Source: a bacterium
GTDB lineage: Bacteria; Planctomycetota; UBA1135; GCA-002686595
DNA length: 54,775 nt
Reading direction: 5' to 3'
NCBI GenBank assembly: GCA_024226735.1
Contig: JAAELL010000414.1
Span: 1 to 54,775 of the forward strand
The position numbers and the translations under genes were made by a program. The notes under the pieces are model-generated. The model searched no databases. It was not told the DNA's origin and worked only from the letters and a program-made list of their open reading frames with translations. Positions 17,797 to 27,147 of the stretch are shown here, in pieces. The first letter of the stretch is position 1. Every line of letters begins with the position of its first letter.

Positions 17797-20235
17797 ATGA
17801 ATCACCGCTCTCATCTCGTTTTCGCTACGACGCTCGCCATCTCGGCGCTGGCCTCCCGGTCCGCGCTCGCTCAGTGCGAGCTGGACAAGCTCACGGCGAC
17901 TGGCGCCGTGCAGGACACCCAGCTCGGCACACGCGTCGACCTCTCGGGTGACCGCTTCGTCGTCGGCGCGGAGGATCAGACCGCCTATATGTTCGCGCGC
18001 TTCGGGAACATGTTCGTCCAGGAGGACACGCTCACGCCGAACGGCGGCACATCGGGCAGCGAGTTCGGCCGCATCGTCGCGCTGTCGAGCGAATGGGCCG
18101 TGGTCGGCGACCCGAGCGATTCGACGCTGGGCACGAACGCCGGAGCGGCCTACGTGTACAAGCGCCAGGGCTCGAACTGGAGCCAGCTCGCGGTGCTGAC
18201 CGCCCCCGACGGCGGGGCGAACCAGTTCTTCGGCTCCTCGGTCGACGTCCTGGGCGATACGCTCGTCGTCGGCGCCCCCCTCGCCCCTGGCGCGGGAACC
18301 AACGACGGAGCCGTTTACGCCTACGCGCGCGCGGGCAACAGCTGGAACTTCGAGGAGAAGATCCTGCCCAACCAGACCGACAGCCACCGTTTCGGAACGG
18401 CCGTTTCGCTCAGTGGTCTCGCGCTCGCCGTGGGTTCGCCGCTCGACAACAACGGATCCGACCCCGCGGGTGCGTGCTACATCTTCCTCGATGCCGGCAG
18501 CACGTGGACCGAGTTCAGCCGGATCGCCCTCACAGGCGGCGGCGGGATCGGGATCGATGAGTTCGGCACGAACGTCGCTCTCGCGGGCGACCTCGTCGTC
18601 ATCGCGCGCAACTTGCCCGGAACGACCTACATCTTCGAGCGCAACGGCACCTCGTGGCTCCTCGAGCAGACGGTCAACCTCCCCGCTGGCGACGCGATCT
18701 CGATCTCGGGGAACAAGGTCCTGATCGGCAACAACTCCGACGACTTCATGGCGAGCAACGCCGGCGTCGCGGTGATCTGGGAGCAGACCGGGAACAGCTG
18801 GAACGAGGCGCTGCGCTTCTACGCGAGCGACCCGAACCAGAACGACCGCTTCGGCAGCGCGGTCAGCATCGCCGGAGCCGCCGCGGTGGTCACGGCCCCG
18901 TTCGACGACGGTGCCGCCAACAATGCCGGGGGCGCCTACTCCTTCGTCGTGATCCCCGTCCCCCAGACCGATTGCAACAGCGACGGCCGACCCGATCAGT
19001 GCGAGCTCACCTTCTTCGGCGCCCAGGACTGCAACGGCAACGGAGCCCTCGACGAGTGCGACGTCAGCTCGGGCAGCTCGGCGGACGTCAACCAGAACGG
19101 CGTCCCGGACGAGTGCGAGGTGATCGGCACGAACTACTGCATGGCGAACGACAACTCGACGGGTAACCCCGCGATCCTGTTCGGCTTCGGCAGCGAGGCG
19201 GTGTTCCACAACGACCTGGACCTTCTGACGGTCGACGCGGCGCCGAATCAGTTCGGCTACTACCTGATGTCGATGAACCAGGGGTTCGTCCCGCTGTTCG
19301 GCGGCAGCCAGGGCAACCTGTGCCTCGCCTTCCCGATCGTGCGCTACTCGAGCGACATCCTGTTCTCCGGACCCAGCGGGCGCATGCTGTTCTCTCCCGA
19401 CTTCCAGAACCTGCCGAGCATGACCGAGTTCGTGCCGGGGCAGAGCTGGAACTTCCAGTGCTGGTACCGCGACATCAACCCGGCGTTCACCTCCAACACG
19501 TCCGACGGGCTCCAGATCAACTTCTCGGCGGCGATCGGCCCCGAGGTCCAGTTCGAGGAGCCGTCGCAGGCCCTCGACGAGGTCACGACGATGCTCGAGA
19601 TCCCGATCACCCTGTCCGAGCCCGCGGGTCTCGACATCGAGATCCCGTGGTCCGTCAGCGGCTCGGCGATCCACGACGTCGACTGGCGCGTCGAGGAGGC
19701 CAACCCGTTCGTGATCCCCGCCGGTACGGCCGTGACCTCGATGTCGGTCCTGATCGTCGGCGACGGCGTCTGCGAGCTGGACGAGACCGGCATCATCTCG
19801 ATGGGCACGCCGACGAACGCCGAGCTCGGGCTCAACGACGAACACACGATCAACATCATCGGCTCCCACGGTGAGGTCGAGCCCAACGACACGATCGGGC
19901 AGGCGAACCTCGTCGGAACCGTCATGCCGGGCTCGACGTGCACGATCCTCGGGAACGTGGACGTCATCGGCTCGAGCGACGACGTCGACATCTTCCGCAT
20001 CGAAGCGACGGCGGCGACGCTGCTCGACTTCACGCTGACGCCGGCCCACCCCGGCGCTGACGTGGTGCTCTCCCTGACGGATGAGTTCGGACTGGCCCTG
20101 CAGGGCCACAACTCGAACGGACCGGGCGGCCCCGAGACGGGCCAGCGCAACGTCGCGTCCGGCGACATCATCCTCTTCCAAGTGCTGACGACCGGAAGCC
20201 CAACCGACTACGAGCTGATCATCTCCGGCTCCTGA
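17797..20235 (+). CDS. Secreted FG-GAP propeller protein with Calx-beta and PPC domains
   Basis: 812 residues. A signal peptide ends near residue 26 (ALAQC). About 27-385 is an FG-GAP/integrin-like beta propeller with repeated FG..V.lsGd...vGa units. Three calcium-type motifs with paired cysteines follow (DCNSDGRPDQCEL, DCNGNGALDECDV, DVNQNGVPDECEV; ~388-447). Next comes a domain of about 150 residues with YYLMS, GSQGNLCLAFPI, SGPSGRMLFSPDF and WNFQCWYRDINP...TSN, shared with five other proteins of the window. A Calx-beta domain (~585-690) and a bacterial pre-peptidase C-terminal domain (VEPNDTIGQANLVG onward) complete it. First of three tandem paralogues. It is probably a cell-surface or envelope protein; binding partner unknown. 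Confidence 0.9.
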   Translation: MNHRSHLVFATTLAISALASRSALAQCELDKLTATGAVQDTQLGTRVDLSGDRFVVGAEDQTAYMFARFGNMFVQEDTLTPNGGTSGSEFGRIVALSSEWAVVGDPSDSTLGTNAGAAYVYKRQGSNWSQLAVLTAPDGGANQFFGSSVDVLGDTLVVGAPLAPGAGTNDGAVYAYARAGNSWNFEEKILPNQTDSHRFGTAVSLSGLALAVGSPLDNNGSDPAGACYIFLDAGSTWTEFSRIALTGGGGIGIDEFGTNVALAGDLVVIARNLPGTTYIFERNGTSWLLEQTVNLPAGDAISISGNKVLIGNNSDDFMASNAGVAVIWEQTGNSWNEALRFYASDPNQNDRFGSAVSIAGAAAVVTAPFDDGAANNAGGAYSFVVIPVPQTDCNSDGRPDQCELTFFGAQDCNGNGALDECDVSSGSSADVNQNGVPDECEVIGTNYCMANDNSTGNPAILFGFGSEAVFHNDLDLLTVDAAPNQFGYYLMSMNQGFVPLFGGSQGNLCLAFPIVRYSSDILFSGPSGRMLFSPDFQNLPSMTEFVPGQSWNFQCWYRDINPAFTSNTSDGLQINFSAAIGPEVQFEEPSQALDEVTTMLEIPITLSEPAGLDIEIPWSVSGSAIHDVDWRVEEANPFVIPAGTAVTSMSVLIVGDGVCELDETGIISMGTPTNAELGLNDEHTINIIGSHGEVEPNDTIGQANLVGTVMPGSTCTILGNVDVIGSSDDVDIFRIEATAATLLDFTLTPAHPGADVVLSLTDEFGLALQGHNSNGPGGPETGQRNVASGDIILFQVLTTGSPTDYELIISGS

Positions 20236-20250
20236 GTCAGCAACATTCGG

Positions 20251-20272
20251 CCCTCGCGCTTCGGCGCGGGGG
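20251..20272 (+). terminator. Hairpin with TTCG tetraloop
   Basis: CCCTCGCGC pairs with GCGCGGGG across a TTCG loop (one T-G wobble), 16 bases after the stop of the first FG-GAP gene. Suggests that the tandem paralogues are transcribed separately or attenuated in between. Confidence 0.6.
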
Positions 20273-20324
20273 TTCCCCGTCCCACCGCGAGTCCGCCCCA
20301 GGCGAGCGAGAGAAAGGCATAGCC

Positions 20325-22778
20325 ATGCGAATTCGGAATCTACTGAACCAGCGCGTCCTGCACCTCTTCAGTCCACTCGTGCTCTTGTCGCTCGCGCCGG
20401 CTACGCACGCTCAATGCCAGCTCGACAAGCTCATCGCATCCGACGGCGGTCCATTCGCGCGCTTGGGAAAGGCGAGCTCTCTTTCCGGTGACCGAATCCT
20501 GCTCGGCTCCGACGTCGAGGCCGCCTACGTGTTCTCGCGCATCGGCAACCACTTTCAGGAAGAGGACAAGCTCGAGGCGAGCGGGGGCACGTCCGGAGCG
20601 AACTTCGGCGGTGCCGTCGGCCTGTCGGACGACTGGGCCGTCATCGGCGACTCGAGCGACACGACCAACGGCGCCAACAGCGGCGCGGCGTACGTCTTCA
20701 AGCGTCAAGGCGGCACGTGGGTTCAGTTCCAGAAGTTGACGGCTCCGGACAGCGCCGCAGCGGACTTCTTCGGATACTCGGTCGCAATCACGGGCGCGAA
20801 CACGATCGTGGTCGGCGCGATCAACGCGGACGGCACGGGCAACCGCATCGGAGCCGCCTACGCCTACGCCCGCGCGGGCAACAACTGGAACTTCCAGGAC
20901 AAGATCGAGCCCTCCTTCTCCGACGCCATCTTCTTCGGCTTCTCCGTCAGCCTCGACGGCAACGCCGCGATCATCGGCTCGCCGGACGACGACAACGGAC
21001 TGCAGGTGCGCGGCGCCGCGTACGTCTTCGTCCGCCAAGGGGTGAACTGGGTCGAGCAGGCGCGCCTGGTCCGCAACGGGCCCTCGATGGGCCTGGATGG
21101 CTACGGCACGAACGTCGCCCTCTCGGGCGACGTGATCGTCATCGCGCGGGAAAACCCGGGCCGCACCTACGTCCTGGAGCGCAGTGGTCCCAACTGGGCC
21201 GACGGTGCCATCATTCCGGTCCCGGCCGGAACCGCGATCTCGATCTCGGGCCACCGCGTCATGGTCGGGCACAATGCCGACGACACGATGGGCAACAACG
21301 CCGGTGTCGCGATCCTGTGGGAGCGCAATGCTCCGTTCAACTGGAGCGAGACGCTGCGCTTCTTCGCCCAGGACCCCGCCCCCAACGACCGTTTCGGGAC
21401 GACCGTCACCTTGGCCGGAGACGCGGCTGTCATCACCGCCCCGTTCCACGACATCGCGGGGAACGATGCTGGTGCCGCCTACATCTTCTCGTCCGTCGCC
21501 GTGCCGGTCAGCGACTGCAACTCGAACGGCATCGCCGACGACTGCGAGCTTCTGACAGGCATGGGCCAGGACTGCAACTCGAACGGTATCGTCGACGACT
21601 GCGACATCTCTTCCGGTTTCTCGACCGACGCCAACGAGAACGGCGTGCCCGACGAGTGCGAGGCGCTCGGCGGCAACTACTGCTCCGCGAACGACAACTC
21701 GTCCGGGATGTCCGGCGAGATCCTCGCGTTCGGCAGCCTGGACGTGTTCCGCAACGACCTGGACCTCCTGGCACGCGATCTGCCCCAGAACCAGTTCGGC
21801 TACTACCTGATGTCGCAGACCCAGGGATTCCTCCCGCTCTTCGGCGGCAGCCAGGGCAACCTCTGCCTGGCCTTCCCGATCGTTCGCTTCTCGCAGAACA
21901 TCTTGTTCTCCGGACCGGCGGGCCGCATGGTCTTCGCTCCCGACTTCGCGAATCTGCCCAACATGGCGACGTTCCTGCCGGGCGACAGCTGGAACTTCCA
22001 GTGCTGGTTCCGCGACGTCAACCCGGGCTTGACGTCGAACACGACCGACGGCGTGCAGGTCACCTTCTCGGGCGAGATCGGGCCGGTGATCGAGTTCGAC
22101 CAGACGGCTCAGGCGATCGACGAGGTCACGGCCCAGTTCGAGGTCCCGATCCTCGTCTCGGATCCGTCCGCGTTCGACATCGTCATCCCCTGGTCGCTCG
22201 GCGGCACAGCGACCGATCAAATCGATTGGCGTGTCGAGGAGACCAACCCGTTCATCATCTCCCCGGGCGCCGAGACCGCTTCGATGACGGTAACGATCTT
22301 CGGAGACGGCGTGTGCGAGCTCGACGAGACCGCGATCATCACGCTCGGCGCGCCGACGGGAGCGACCCTCGGCGCCGACTCGGAGCACACGATCACGATC
22401 CGCGGCGCCCACCTGGAGACTGAGCCGAACGACACCGTCGGCCAAGCCAACTTCGTCGGCAACGTCGAGCCCGGTTCGATGTGCGACATCTTCGGCAACG
22501 TCAACCTACAGGGCTCGATCGACGAGATCGACGTGTTTCGGGTCGACGGCAACAGCCCCGCGACGCTCGACTACACGCTGACGCCCAGCGCGGCGACGGC
22601 CGACGTCGTCCTGTCGCTGACCGACGAGTTCGGGGTCGCCCTGCAGGGGCACAACAGCGGCGGCGCCGGTCAACCGGAAAGCGGATCGTACGCGATCGGA
22701 GCGGGCGAGATCGTGCTGTTCCACGTGTTCACATCGGGCACGTCGACGGACTACGAGCTCGTCATCAACGGAAGTTGA
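20325..22778 (+). CDS. Secreted FG-GAP propeller protein, second tandem paralogue
   Basis: 817 residues with the same architecture as the preceding gene: signal peptide (to THAQC, about residue 30), FG-GAP propeller, calcium-type motifs (DCNSNGIADDCEL, DCNSNGIVDDCDI, DANENGVPDECEA), the shared domain with WNFQCWFRDVNP, a Calx-beta domain and a PPC domain starting at TEPNDTVGQANFVG. An AGAAAGG ribosome binding site precedes the ATG. The overall similarity points to gene duplication. Between it and the third copy is a large hairpin and then a separate promoter. Confidence 0.9.
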   Translation: MRIRNLLNQRVLHLFSPLVLLSLAPATHAQCQLDKLIASDGGPFARLGKASSLSGDRILLGSDVEAAYVFSRIGNHFQEEDKLEASGGTSGANFGGAVGLSDDWAVIGDSSDTTNGANSGAAYVFKRQGGTWVQFQKLTAPDSAAADFFGYSVAITGANTIVVGAINADGTGNRIGAAYAYARAGNNWNFQDKIEPSFSDAIFFGFSVSLDGNAAIIGSPDDDNGLQVRGAAYVFVRQGVNWVEQARLVRNGPSMGLDGYGTNVALSGDVIVIARENPGRTYVLERSGPNWADGAIIPVPAGTAISISGHRVMVGHNADDTMGNNAGVAILWERNAPFNWSETLRFFAQDPAPNDRFGTTVTLAGDAAVITAPFHDIAGNDAGAAYIFSSVAVPVSDCNSNGIADDCELLTGMGQDCNSNGIVDDCDISSGFSTDANENGVPDECEALGGNYCSANDNSSGMSGEILAFGSLDVFRNDLDLLARDLPQNQFGYYLMSQTQGFLPLFGGSQGNLCLAFPIVRFSQNILFSGPAGRMVFAPDFANLPNMATFLPGDSWNFQCWFRDVNPGLTSNTTDGVQVTFSGEIGPVIEFDQTAQAIDEVTAQFEVPILVSDPSAFDIVIPWSLGGTATDQIDWRVEETNPFIISPGAETASMTVTIFGDGVCELDETAIITLGAPTGATLGADSEHTITIRGAHLETEPNDTVGQANFVGNVEPGSMCDIFGNVNLQGSIDEIDVFRVDGNSPATLDYTLTPSAATADVVLSLTDEFGVALQGHNSGGAGQPESGSYAIGAGEIVLFHVFTSGTSTDYELVINGS

Positions 22779-22812
22779 TCCGACACGCCCGACTCCATTT
22801 CGCAGCAAACAC

Positions 22813-22859
22813 GAGCGGCGGGCGGCGGCATTCCTAGGGAGAAGCCGCGCCCGCCGCTC
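22813..22859 (+). terminator. Long GC-rich hairpin between FG-GAP genes
   Basis: GAGCGGCGGGC (22813-22823) is perfectly complementary to 22849-22859, and an inner GCGGC/GCCGC extends the stem around a loop containing TTCCTAGGGAGAA. Located 34 bases after the stop of the second FG-GAP gene and just before the promoter of the third. Confidence 0.65.
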
Positions 22860-22862
22860 GCG

Positions 22863-22891
22863 TTGCGCAATCGAGAGAACTCGCCTACCTT
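22863..22891 (+). promoter_or_regulatory. Candidate promoter of the third FG-GAP gene
   Basis: TTGCGC (22863-22868), a 17-base spacer, TACCTT (22886-22891). The -10 is identical to that proposed at 32790-32818 for another secreted protein of the same domain family. Confidence 0.5.
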
Positions 22892-22940
22892 GAAGGCCCG
22901 GCAGTTTCCGAGTCACTCCTCGAGAGAGAGACATACAAGA

Positions 22941-24578
22941 ATGAACAGGCTGTTCCTCCCGGCGCTCGCAGTCGTTTCGGTTTCCCTCCCGGCCTCGCCC
23001 GCTCGCGCGCAGTGCCAGCTGAGCGTGACCCAGGCCCTCGACGGCGCGGCCGGCGACCGCTTCGGTTGGGCGATCGACCTGGCTCAGGATCGATTCGTCG
23101 TCGGGACGATCTCCGGCAAGGCGTACATCTTCGTCCGCACTGGACTGGCGTTCGAGCAGGAGACACGGCTCGATCCCATGGGCGGCACGGCCAGCGCCGA
23201 ATACGGGCGCGCCGTCGCCATCTCGCCGAGCTTCGCGGTCGTCGGGGACACGCTCGACGACGGTGGCGCCAACGGCGGCGCGGTGTACGTCTTCGAGCGC
23301 TCCGGCACAACGTGGACTCAGGTGCAGAAACTGAACGGCTCGGATGCGATGCCAGGCTATCGGTTCGGCAGCGCGGTCGACATCGCGGGCGACACGATCG
23401 TGGTCGGCGCCAATGTCGGCAACGCCGCCTACGTGTTCGTCAACAACGGCGGAACCTGGATGGAGCAGAGCAAGCTGATCCCGAGCTACATGGACGCCGG
23501 GCTCTTCGGCAACGCGGTCTCCATCGACGGCGAGTCGGCGATCATCGGCTCGCCACGCGACGACAACTTCCCCCTCCCCGAGGGCGCCGCCTACGTGTTC
23601 ACGCGCTCGGGCAGCGTGTGGACCGAAGAGGAGCGCCTCACCGCGCCCGGCCAAGGACAGTTCCTGGACGAGTACGGCACCAACGTCTCGATCTCGGGGG
23701 ACATCGCGGTGGTCGCACGCCAGAACCCGGGGACCACCTATCTCTACGAGCGCGTCGGCACCAACTGGGGCCAGGCCGCGGTCTTCGCCGTGCCCGCCGG
23801 TGACGCGATCTCGATCTCCGGCACCCGCGTCGCGATCGGCTTCAACGCGGACGACACGATGGGCACGAACACAGGCGCGGCGCTCGTGTTCGTGCGCCAG
23901 ATGAACGGCACGTGGATCGAGCGGCTGCGGCTGTTCGCCGACGAGCCGGCACCACTCGACCGTTTCGGGACCTCCGTCCAGCTGACGGGGACAGCCCTGG
24001 TCGTGTCTTCGCCCTTCCGCGACGATGCCGGCTCGAACTCTGGTGCGGTTTACGTCTATTCGGTCTTGCCGCTACCCGACGTCGACTGCAACGACAACGG
24101 ACAGCGCGACATGTGCGACCTGATGACGGGAGCGTCGCAGGACGCGAACGGCAATGGCCTGCCCGATGACTGCGAGGGGCCGTACTGCGAAGGCGAGCTC
24201 AACTCGACCGGCGCCCCCGCAACGCTCGTGGTCAGCGGCGACACCGATCCGCTCCTGAACGACTTGACCCTCGACGTCACGGGGCTTCCCGCGGACCAGT
24301 TCGGGCAGTTCCTGATGTCCCCGCACGCCAGCTTCGTCGTCGGCCCCGGCAACTCCCAGGGCAACCTGTGCCTAGGCCTGCCGATCGCACGCTTCGCAAA
24401 CGACATCCAGTTCTCCGGACCGGCGGGCACCGTGTCGTTCTCGCCCGATTTGACAGACCTGCCGAATGGCAGCTCAGTGTCGGCGGGTGAGACGTGGAAG
24501 TTCCAGTTCTGGTACCGCGACCTGAACCCGCACTTCACCTCGAACCTCTCGAGCGCCTCGGCGTTCACGTTCGAGTAG
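22941..24578 (+). CDS. Secreted FG-GAP propeller protein, short third paralogue
   Basis: 545 residues from the Met at 22941, which opens a signal peptide ending ARAQC; the longer frame from 22863 would start inside the promoter. FG-GAP propeller, two calcium-type motifs (DCNDNGQRDMCDL, DANGNGLPDDCEG) and the shared domain (QGNLCLGLPI, WKFQFWYRDLNPHFTSN) at the extreme C-terminus. Unlike its two neighbours it has no Calx-beta or PPC module, so here the shared domain is terminal, as in the genes at 31340, 37037 and 37689. Its stop codon lies inside a large palindrome shared with the convergent gene. Confidence 0.88.
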   Translation: MNRLFLPALAVVSVSLPASPARAQCQLSVTQALDGAAGDRFGWAIDLAQDRFVVGTISGKAYIFVRTGLAFEQETRLDPMGGTASAEYGRAVAISPSFAVVGDTLDDGGANGGAVYVFERSGTTWTQVQKLNGSDAMPGYRFGSAVDIAGDTIVVGANVGNAAYVFVNNGGTWMEQSKLIPSYMDAGLFGNAVSIDGESAIIGSPRDDNFPLPEGAAYVFTRSGSVWTEEERLTAPGQGQFLDEYGTNVSISGDIAVVARQNPGTTYLYERVGTNWGQAAVFAVPAGDAISISGTRVAIGFNADDTMGTNTGAALVFVRQMNGTWIERLRLFADEPAPLDRFGTSVQLTGTALVVSSPFRDDAGSNSGAVYVYSVLPLPDVDCNDNGQRDMCDLMTGASQDANGNGLPDDCEGPYCEGELNSTGAPATLVVSGDTDPLLNDLTLDVTGLPADQFGQFLMSPHASFVVGPGNSQGNLCLGLPIARFANDIQFSGPAGTVSFSPDLTDLPNGSSVSAGETWKFQFWYRDLNPHFTSNLSSASAFTFE

Positions 24579-24638
24579 TACCGAGCCCGCGCAATCCCCG
24601 CCAATTGGTGGGGATTGCGTGGGCTCGGTGCTACTCGA
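24571..24638. terminator. Bidirectional terminator palindrome containing both stop codons
   Basis: The left arm from 24571 and the right arm ending at 24638 form a nearly perfect stem of about 32 bp around a small AATT-centred loop, with one T/G mismatch (24579/24630) and a few G-T positions. The TAG of the FG-GAP gene (24576-24578) and the stop of the SGNH gene (24631-24633) pair with each other. It serves two convergent genes. Confidence 0.8.
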
Positions 24639-25800
24639 GGTTCGCCAGGATCGCGTCGGCGAAGGCCGTCGCGAGCGTTCGGTTGCCGCGCGCGTTCAGG
24701 TGCACCCAGCTCACGAGCACGCGCCGGTCCGCGTCGAGCGCCGTGATCCCGTCGACGAGCGGCAGCCCCTCCGCCCGGGACCAGATGCGTAGGTCCTGCA
24801 TCAGGAGGTCGTGGGTGAGGAAGTAGAACTCGCGCGCAGTCAACGCGCGGGACTCCTCGAGCTTCGCGCAGACGCGGATGACCTCGTCGGCGTAGCTCAC
24901 CCCCATCATCGATTCCTTGGGAACGAGGAACGACTTCGCCTGCTGGGTCGCGGGAATGAACTTGGCCCCGGCTTTCTCCGCCGCCACTCGCATGAGCTGC
25001 AGATTGCCGAGGAAGATGGCGCTGATCGACGACGCGTGGCTCTCGTAGTCCTCGCTCGAGAAGACCTCGATCCGCACCGGCAGGCGGTGATCGAGCATCG
25101 AGGCCAGCATGAAGCGGTTCTTCGTCAGGTCGATCAACGGGCGCAAGACAGACGCGCGCCGCACGCCGCCGCGATCGCGGGCGGCGAGGATCACGGGGCT
25201 GTCCTGGTCCGACGCGTCGTTGACTCCCTCGTAGAACGTCACGACGTCGGGCTGAAGCGGAACGCCCTCCTGCAGGAACAGCTCGACGAGCTGGTCCGTC
25301 TGGAGGTGTGGGATCCCGAGGTTGATCACCTCGAAGGTCCGACCAGCCGGGTCGCGGCTCGCGAGCTCCTGTTCGAGGTACACCGGGTACGTCTCGTCGT
25401 CGCGATCGGAATAGCCGAACGTCGACGACGCCCCCAGAGTCAGGACGCGCACGACACCCGGCGCCTTCGCGTCCTCCCAGTCCTTACCCCGGAAGCCGCG
25501 GGCATTGATCGTGACCTCGAACCCCTCGCCGGTCTCGCGGTCGTAGTCCCGCAGATCCTGGTGTGGGAAGTACTTGGTGTACGAGCCGATCTTGTTCTTG
25601 TGCTGCCCCGTGTTCGCCTCGGCGCGCCCGGAGACCTTCTGGCGATGCCAGGGCGTGCCGTAGAAGAGCACGTTGCGCCCCACCCGCCCCGCGTAGTAAA
25701 CGCGGGCCGAAACCTCCAGGATCGTGAGCAACCCGAGGATCACGGCGGCGGACAGCAGTAGCTTGCGAACGATGCGGCGTTTGGGACGCTTGGGGGCCAT
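24631..25800 (-). CDS. Membrane-anchored SGNH/GDSL hydrolase
   Basis: 389 residues. A basic N-terminus and one transmembrane segment (about 13-32) anchor the protein with the catalytic domain outside. Block I is LTLGASSTFG (probable nucleophile Ser125), block II NLGIPHLQTDQ, block III YEGVND, and the C-terminal VHLNARGN supplies the His of block V. These residues define lipase/acylhydrolase or polysaccharide O-acetyl esterase activity. Single gene, divergent from the thioredoxin gene at 25945 and convergent with the FG-GAP gene. Substrate not deducible. Confidence 0.82.
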   Translation of the reverse strand: MAPKRPKRRIVRKLLLSAAVILGLLTILEVSARVYYAGRVGRNVLFYGTPWHRQKVSGRAEANTGQHKNKIGSYTKYFPHQDLRDYDRETGEGFEVTINARGFRGKDWEDAKAPGVVRVLTLGASSTFGYSDRDDETYPVYLEQELASRDPAGRTFEVINLGIPHLQTDQLVELFLQEGVPLQPDVVTFYEGVNDASDQDSPVILAARDRGGVRRASVLRPLIDLTKNRFMLASMLDHRLPVRIEVFSSEDYESHASSISAIFLGNLQLMRVAAEKAGAKFIPATQQAKSFLVPKESMMGVSYADEVIRVCAKLEESRALTAREFYFLTHDLLMQDLRIWSRAEGLPLVDGITALDADRRVLVSWVHLNARGNRTLATAFADAILANLE

Positions 25801-25880
25801 CTCGCAAAGTGTAGCGCCCCGGTGGACCGAAGGCGCGGCACGAGCAAGCTCGGCCGGAGAAGCGGAGAATCTGCGCCGAT

Positions 25881-25910
25881 CTGACCCTGGTCACGGATCC
25901 CGGCTAGCAT
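25881..25910 (+). promoter_or_regulatory. Candidate promoter of the double-TlpA gene
   Basis: CTGACC (25881-25886), an 18-base spacer and TAGCAT (25905-25910), 34 bases before the chosen start at 25945. Modest match only. Confidence 0.35.
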
Positions 25911-25944
25911 GGACTCTCCGGCTCCCGCGACCCCTTCCCCCACC

Positions 25945-27096
25945 ATGAAGACCGCCCTCCTCGCCTCGATTCTCGCCCTCCTCTCGATCCCCACCTTCGC
26001 GCCCGCGGCGCTCCAAGACGGCGAGAAGGGGTGGCGCGATCCGAGCCCCGAGCTGCGCAAGCACTGGGACACGATCGAGGGCAAGCCCGCCCCGTCCCTC
26101 GCCGGACTCTCGAGCTGGCTCAACACCGAGGCGCGCGCCTGGAAGGATCTGCGCGGCAAGGTCGTCCTGATCGACGCCTGGGCCTGGTGGTGCGCCCCGT
26201 GCAGGCGGTCGATGCCGCACCTCGAGGAGCTGCGCGCCAAGCACGCGGACAAGGGCTTCGTCGTCCTCGGTGTCCACTCGGCGTCGCGCTACGACTCGAC
26301 CAAGATGCGCAACGCGATCGGCGAGATGAAGCTGCCCTGGGCGTTCGCCGTCGACCGCGAGCGCACGCTCTCGACCGCGCTCGGCACCAAGCTCCTTCCG
26401 ACCTACTACCTCGTCGACCGTTCCGGAAAGCTGCGCGTCGCCGGCGTCAACCGCGAACGGGTCGACGATGTCGTCGCCGCGGTCGTCGCCGAACCTTGGG
26501 AGAAGAGTGAGGAGCCCGAGGCCAAAGTCGTCGAGGCCGTGGCGCCCGGCACGACCTGGCCCGCCTACGTCAAGAAGCCCCTGTACGCAGGAAAGGACCT
26601 GCGCGGCAAGCAGGCCCCCGAGCTCCAGGTCGAGAAGTGGCTCACCGACGCGCCCGACACCGAGGGCAAGACGGTCTTGATCGACTTCTGGGCCACGTGG
26701 TGTCCCCCCTGCCGCGAAGCGATCCCCCATCTGAATGACTTCCAGAAGAAGTTCGCGGACGACCTGGTCGTGATCGGGATCAGTGCCGAGCAACCCGCGA
26801 CCGTCGAGCGCTTCATGAAGAAGACGGAGATGCAGTACGCGCAAGCGATCGACACCAAGGCACGCACCAAGGACGCCGTCGACGTGCAGGGCATCCCGCA
26901 CGTCCTGCTCATCTCGAGCGACGGGATCGTGCGCTGGCAGGGCTTCCCCGAGTCGGAGGAGGACCGCCTGACCGAACAGGTCGTCGCTACCGTCGTCGCG
27001 CTCGACAAGGCGGCGCGCGAGAAGCCGAAGGATGAGCCCGACAAGAAGGGCGACCCCAAGAAAGGGGACGGCGAAGAGAAGCAGGGCGGCCTCTGA
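25945..27096 (+). CDS. Exported protein with two TlpA-type thioredoxin domains
   Basis: 383 residues from the Met at 25945, which begins a signal peptide (KTALLASILALLSI). Two thioredoxin-fold domains follow, each with a full redox pair: WCAPC (Cys83/Cys86) and WCPPC (Cys253/Cys256). Both have the later cis-proline context (LLPTYYLVDRSG and GIPHVLLISSDG). The C-terminus is a lysine/aspartate/glycine-rich tail (PKKGDGEEKQG). It is expected to reduce or shuffle disulfides in the periplasm, for example for cytochrome or cysteine-rich secreted proteins nearby. The tandem arrangement suggests internal electron relay. No DsbD partner is in view. Confidence 0.87.
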   Translation: MKTALLASILALLSIPTFAPAALQDGEKGWRDPSPELRKHWDTIEGKPAPSLAGLSSWLNTEARAWKDLRGKVVLIDAWAWWCAPCRRSMPHLEELRAKHADKGFVVLGVHSASRYDSTKMRNAIGEMKLPWAFAVDRERTLSTALGTKLLPTYYLVDRSGKLRVAGVNRERVDDVVAAVVAEPWEKSEEPEAKVVEAVAPGTTWPAYVKKPLYAGKDLRGKQAPELQVEKWLTDAPDTEGKTVLIDFWATWCPPCREAIPHLNDFQKKFADDLVVIGISAEQPATVERFMKKTEMQYAQAIDTKARTKDAVDVQGIPHVLLISSDGIVRWQGFPESEEDRLTEQVVATVVALDKAAREKPKDEPDKKGDPKKGDGEEKQGGL

Positions 27097-27147
27097 GAAG
27101 CGCGGCGGTCAGCGCCCTCCCGTAAGCGCACGAGTCTTGTCGGCGAG

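Noticed and set aside
17497..20181. 894-residue open frame antisense to the first FG-GAP gene
   Set aside because: Val/Asp/Arg/Gly repeat composition mirrors the sense gene; the sense strand has a signal peptide and recognisable domains.
20340..22445. 701-residue antisense open frame
   Set aside because: Same reason: shadow of the second FG-GAP gene.
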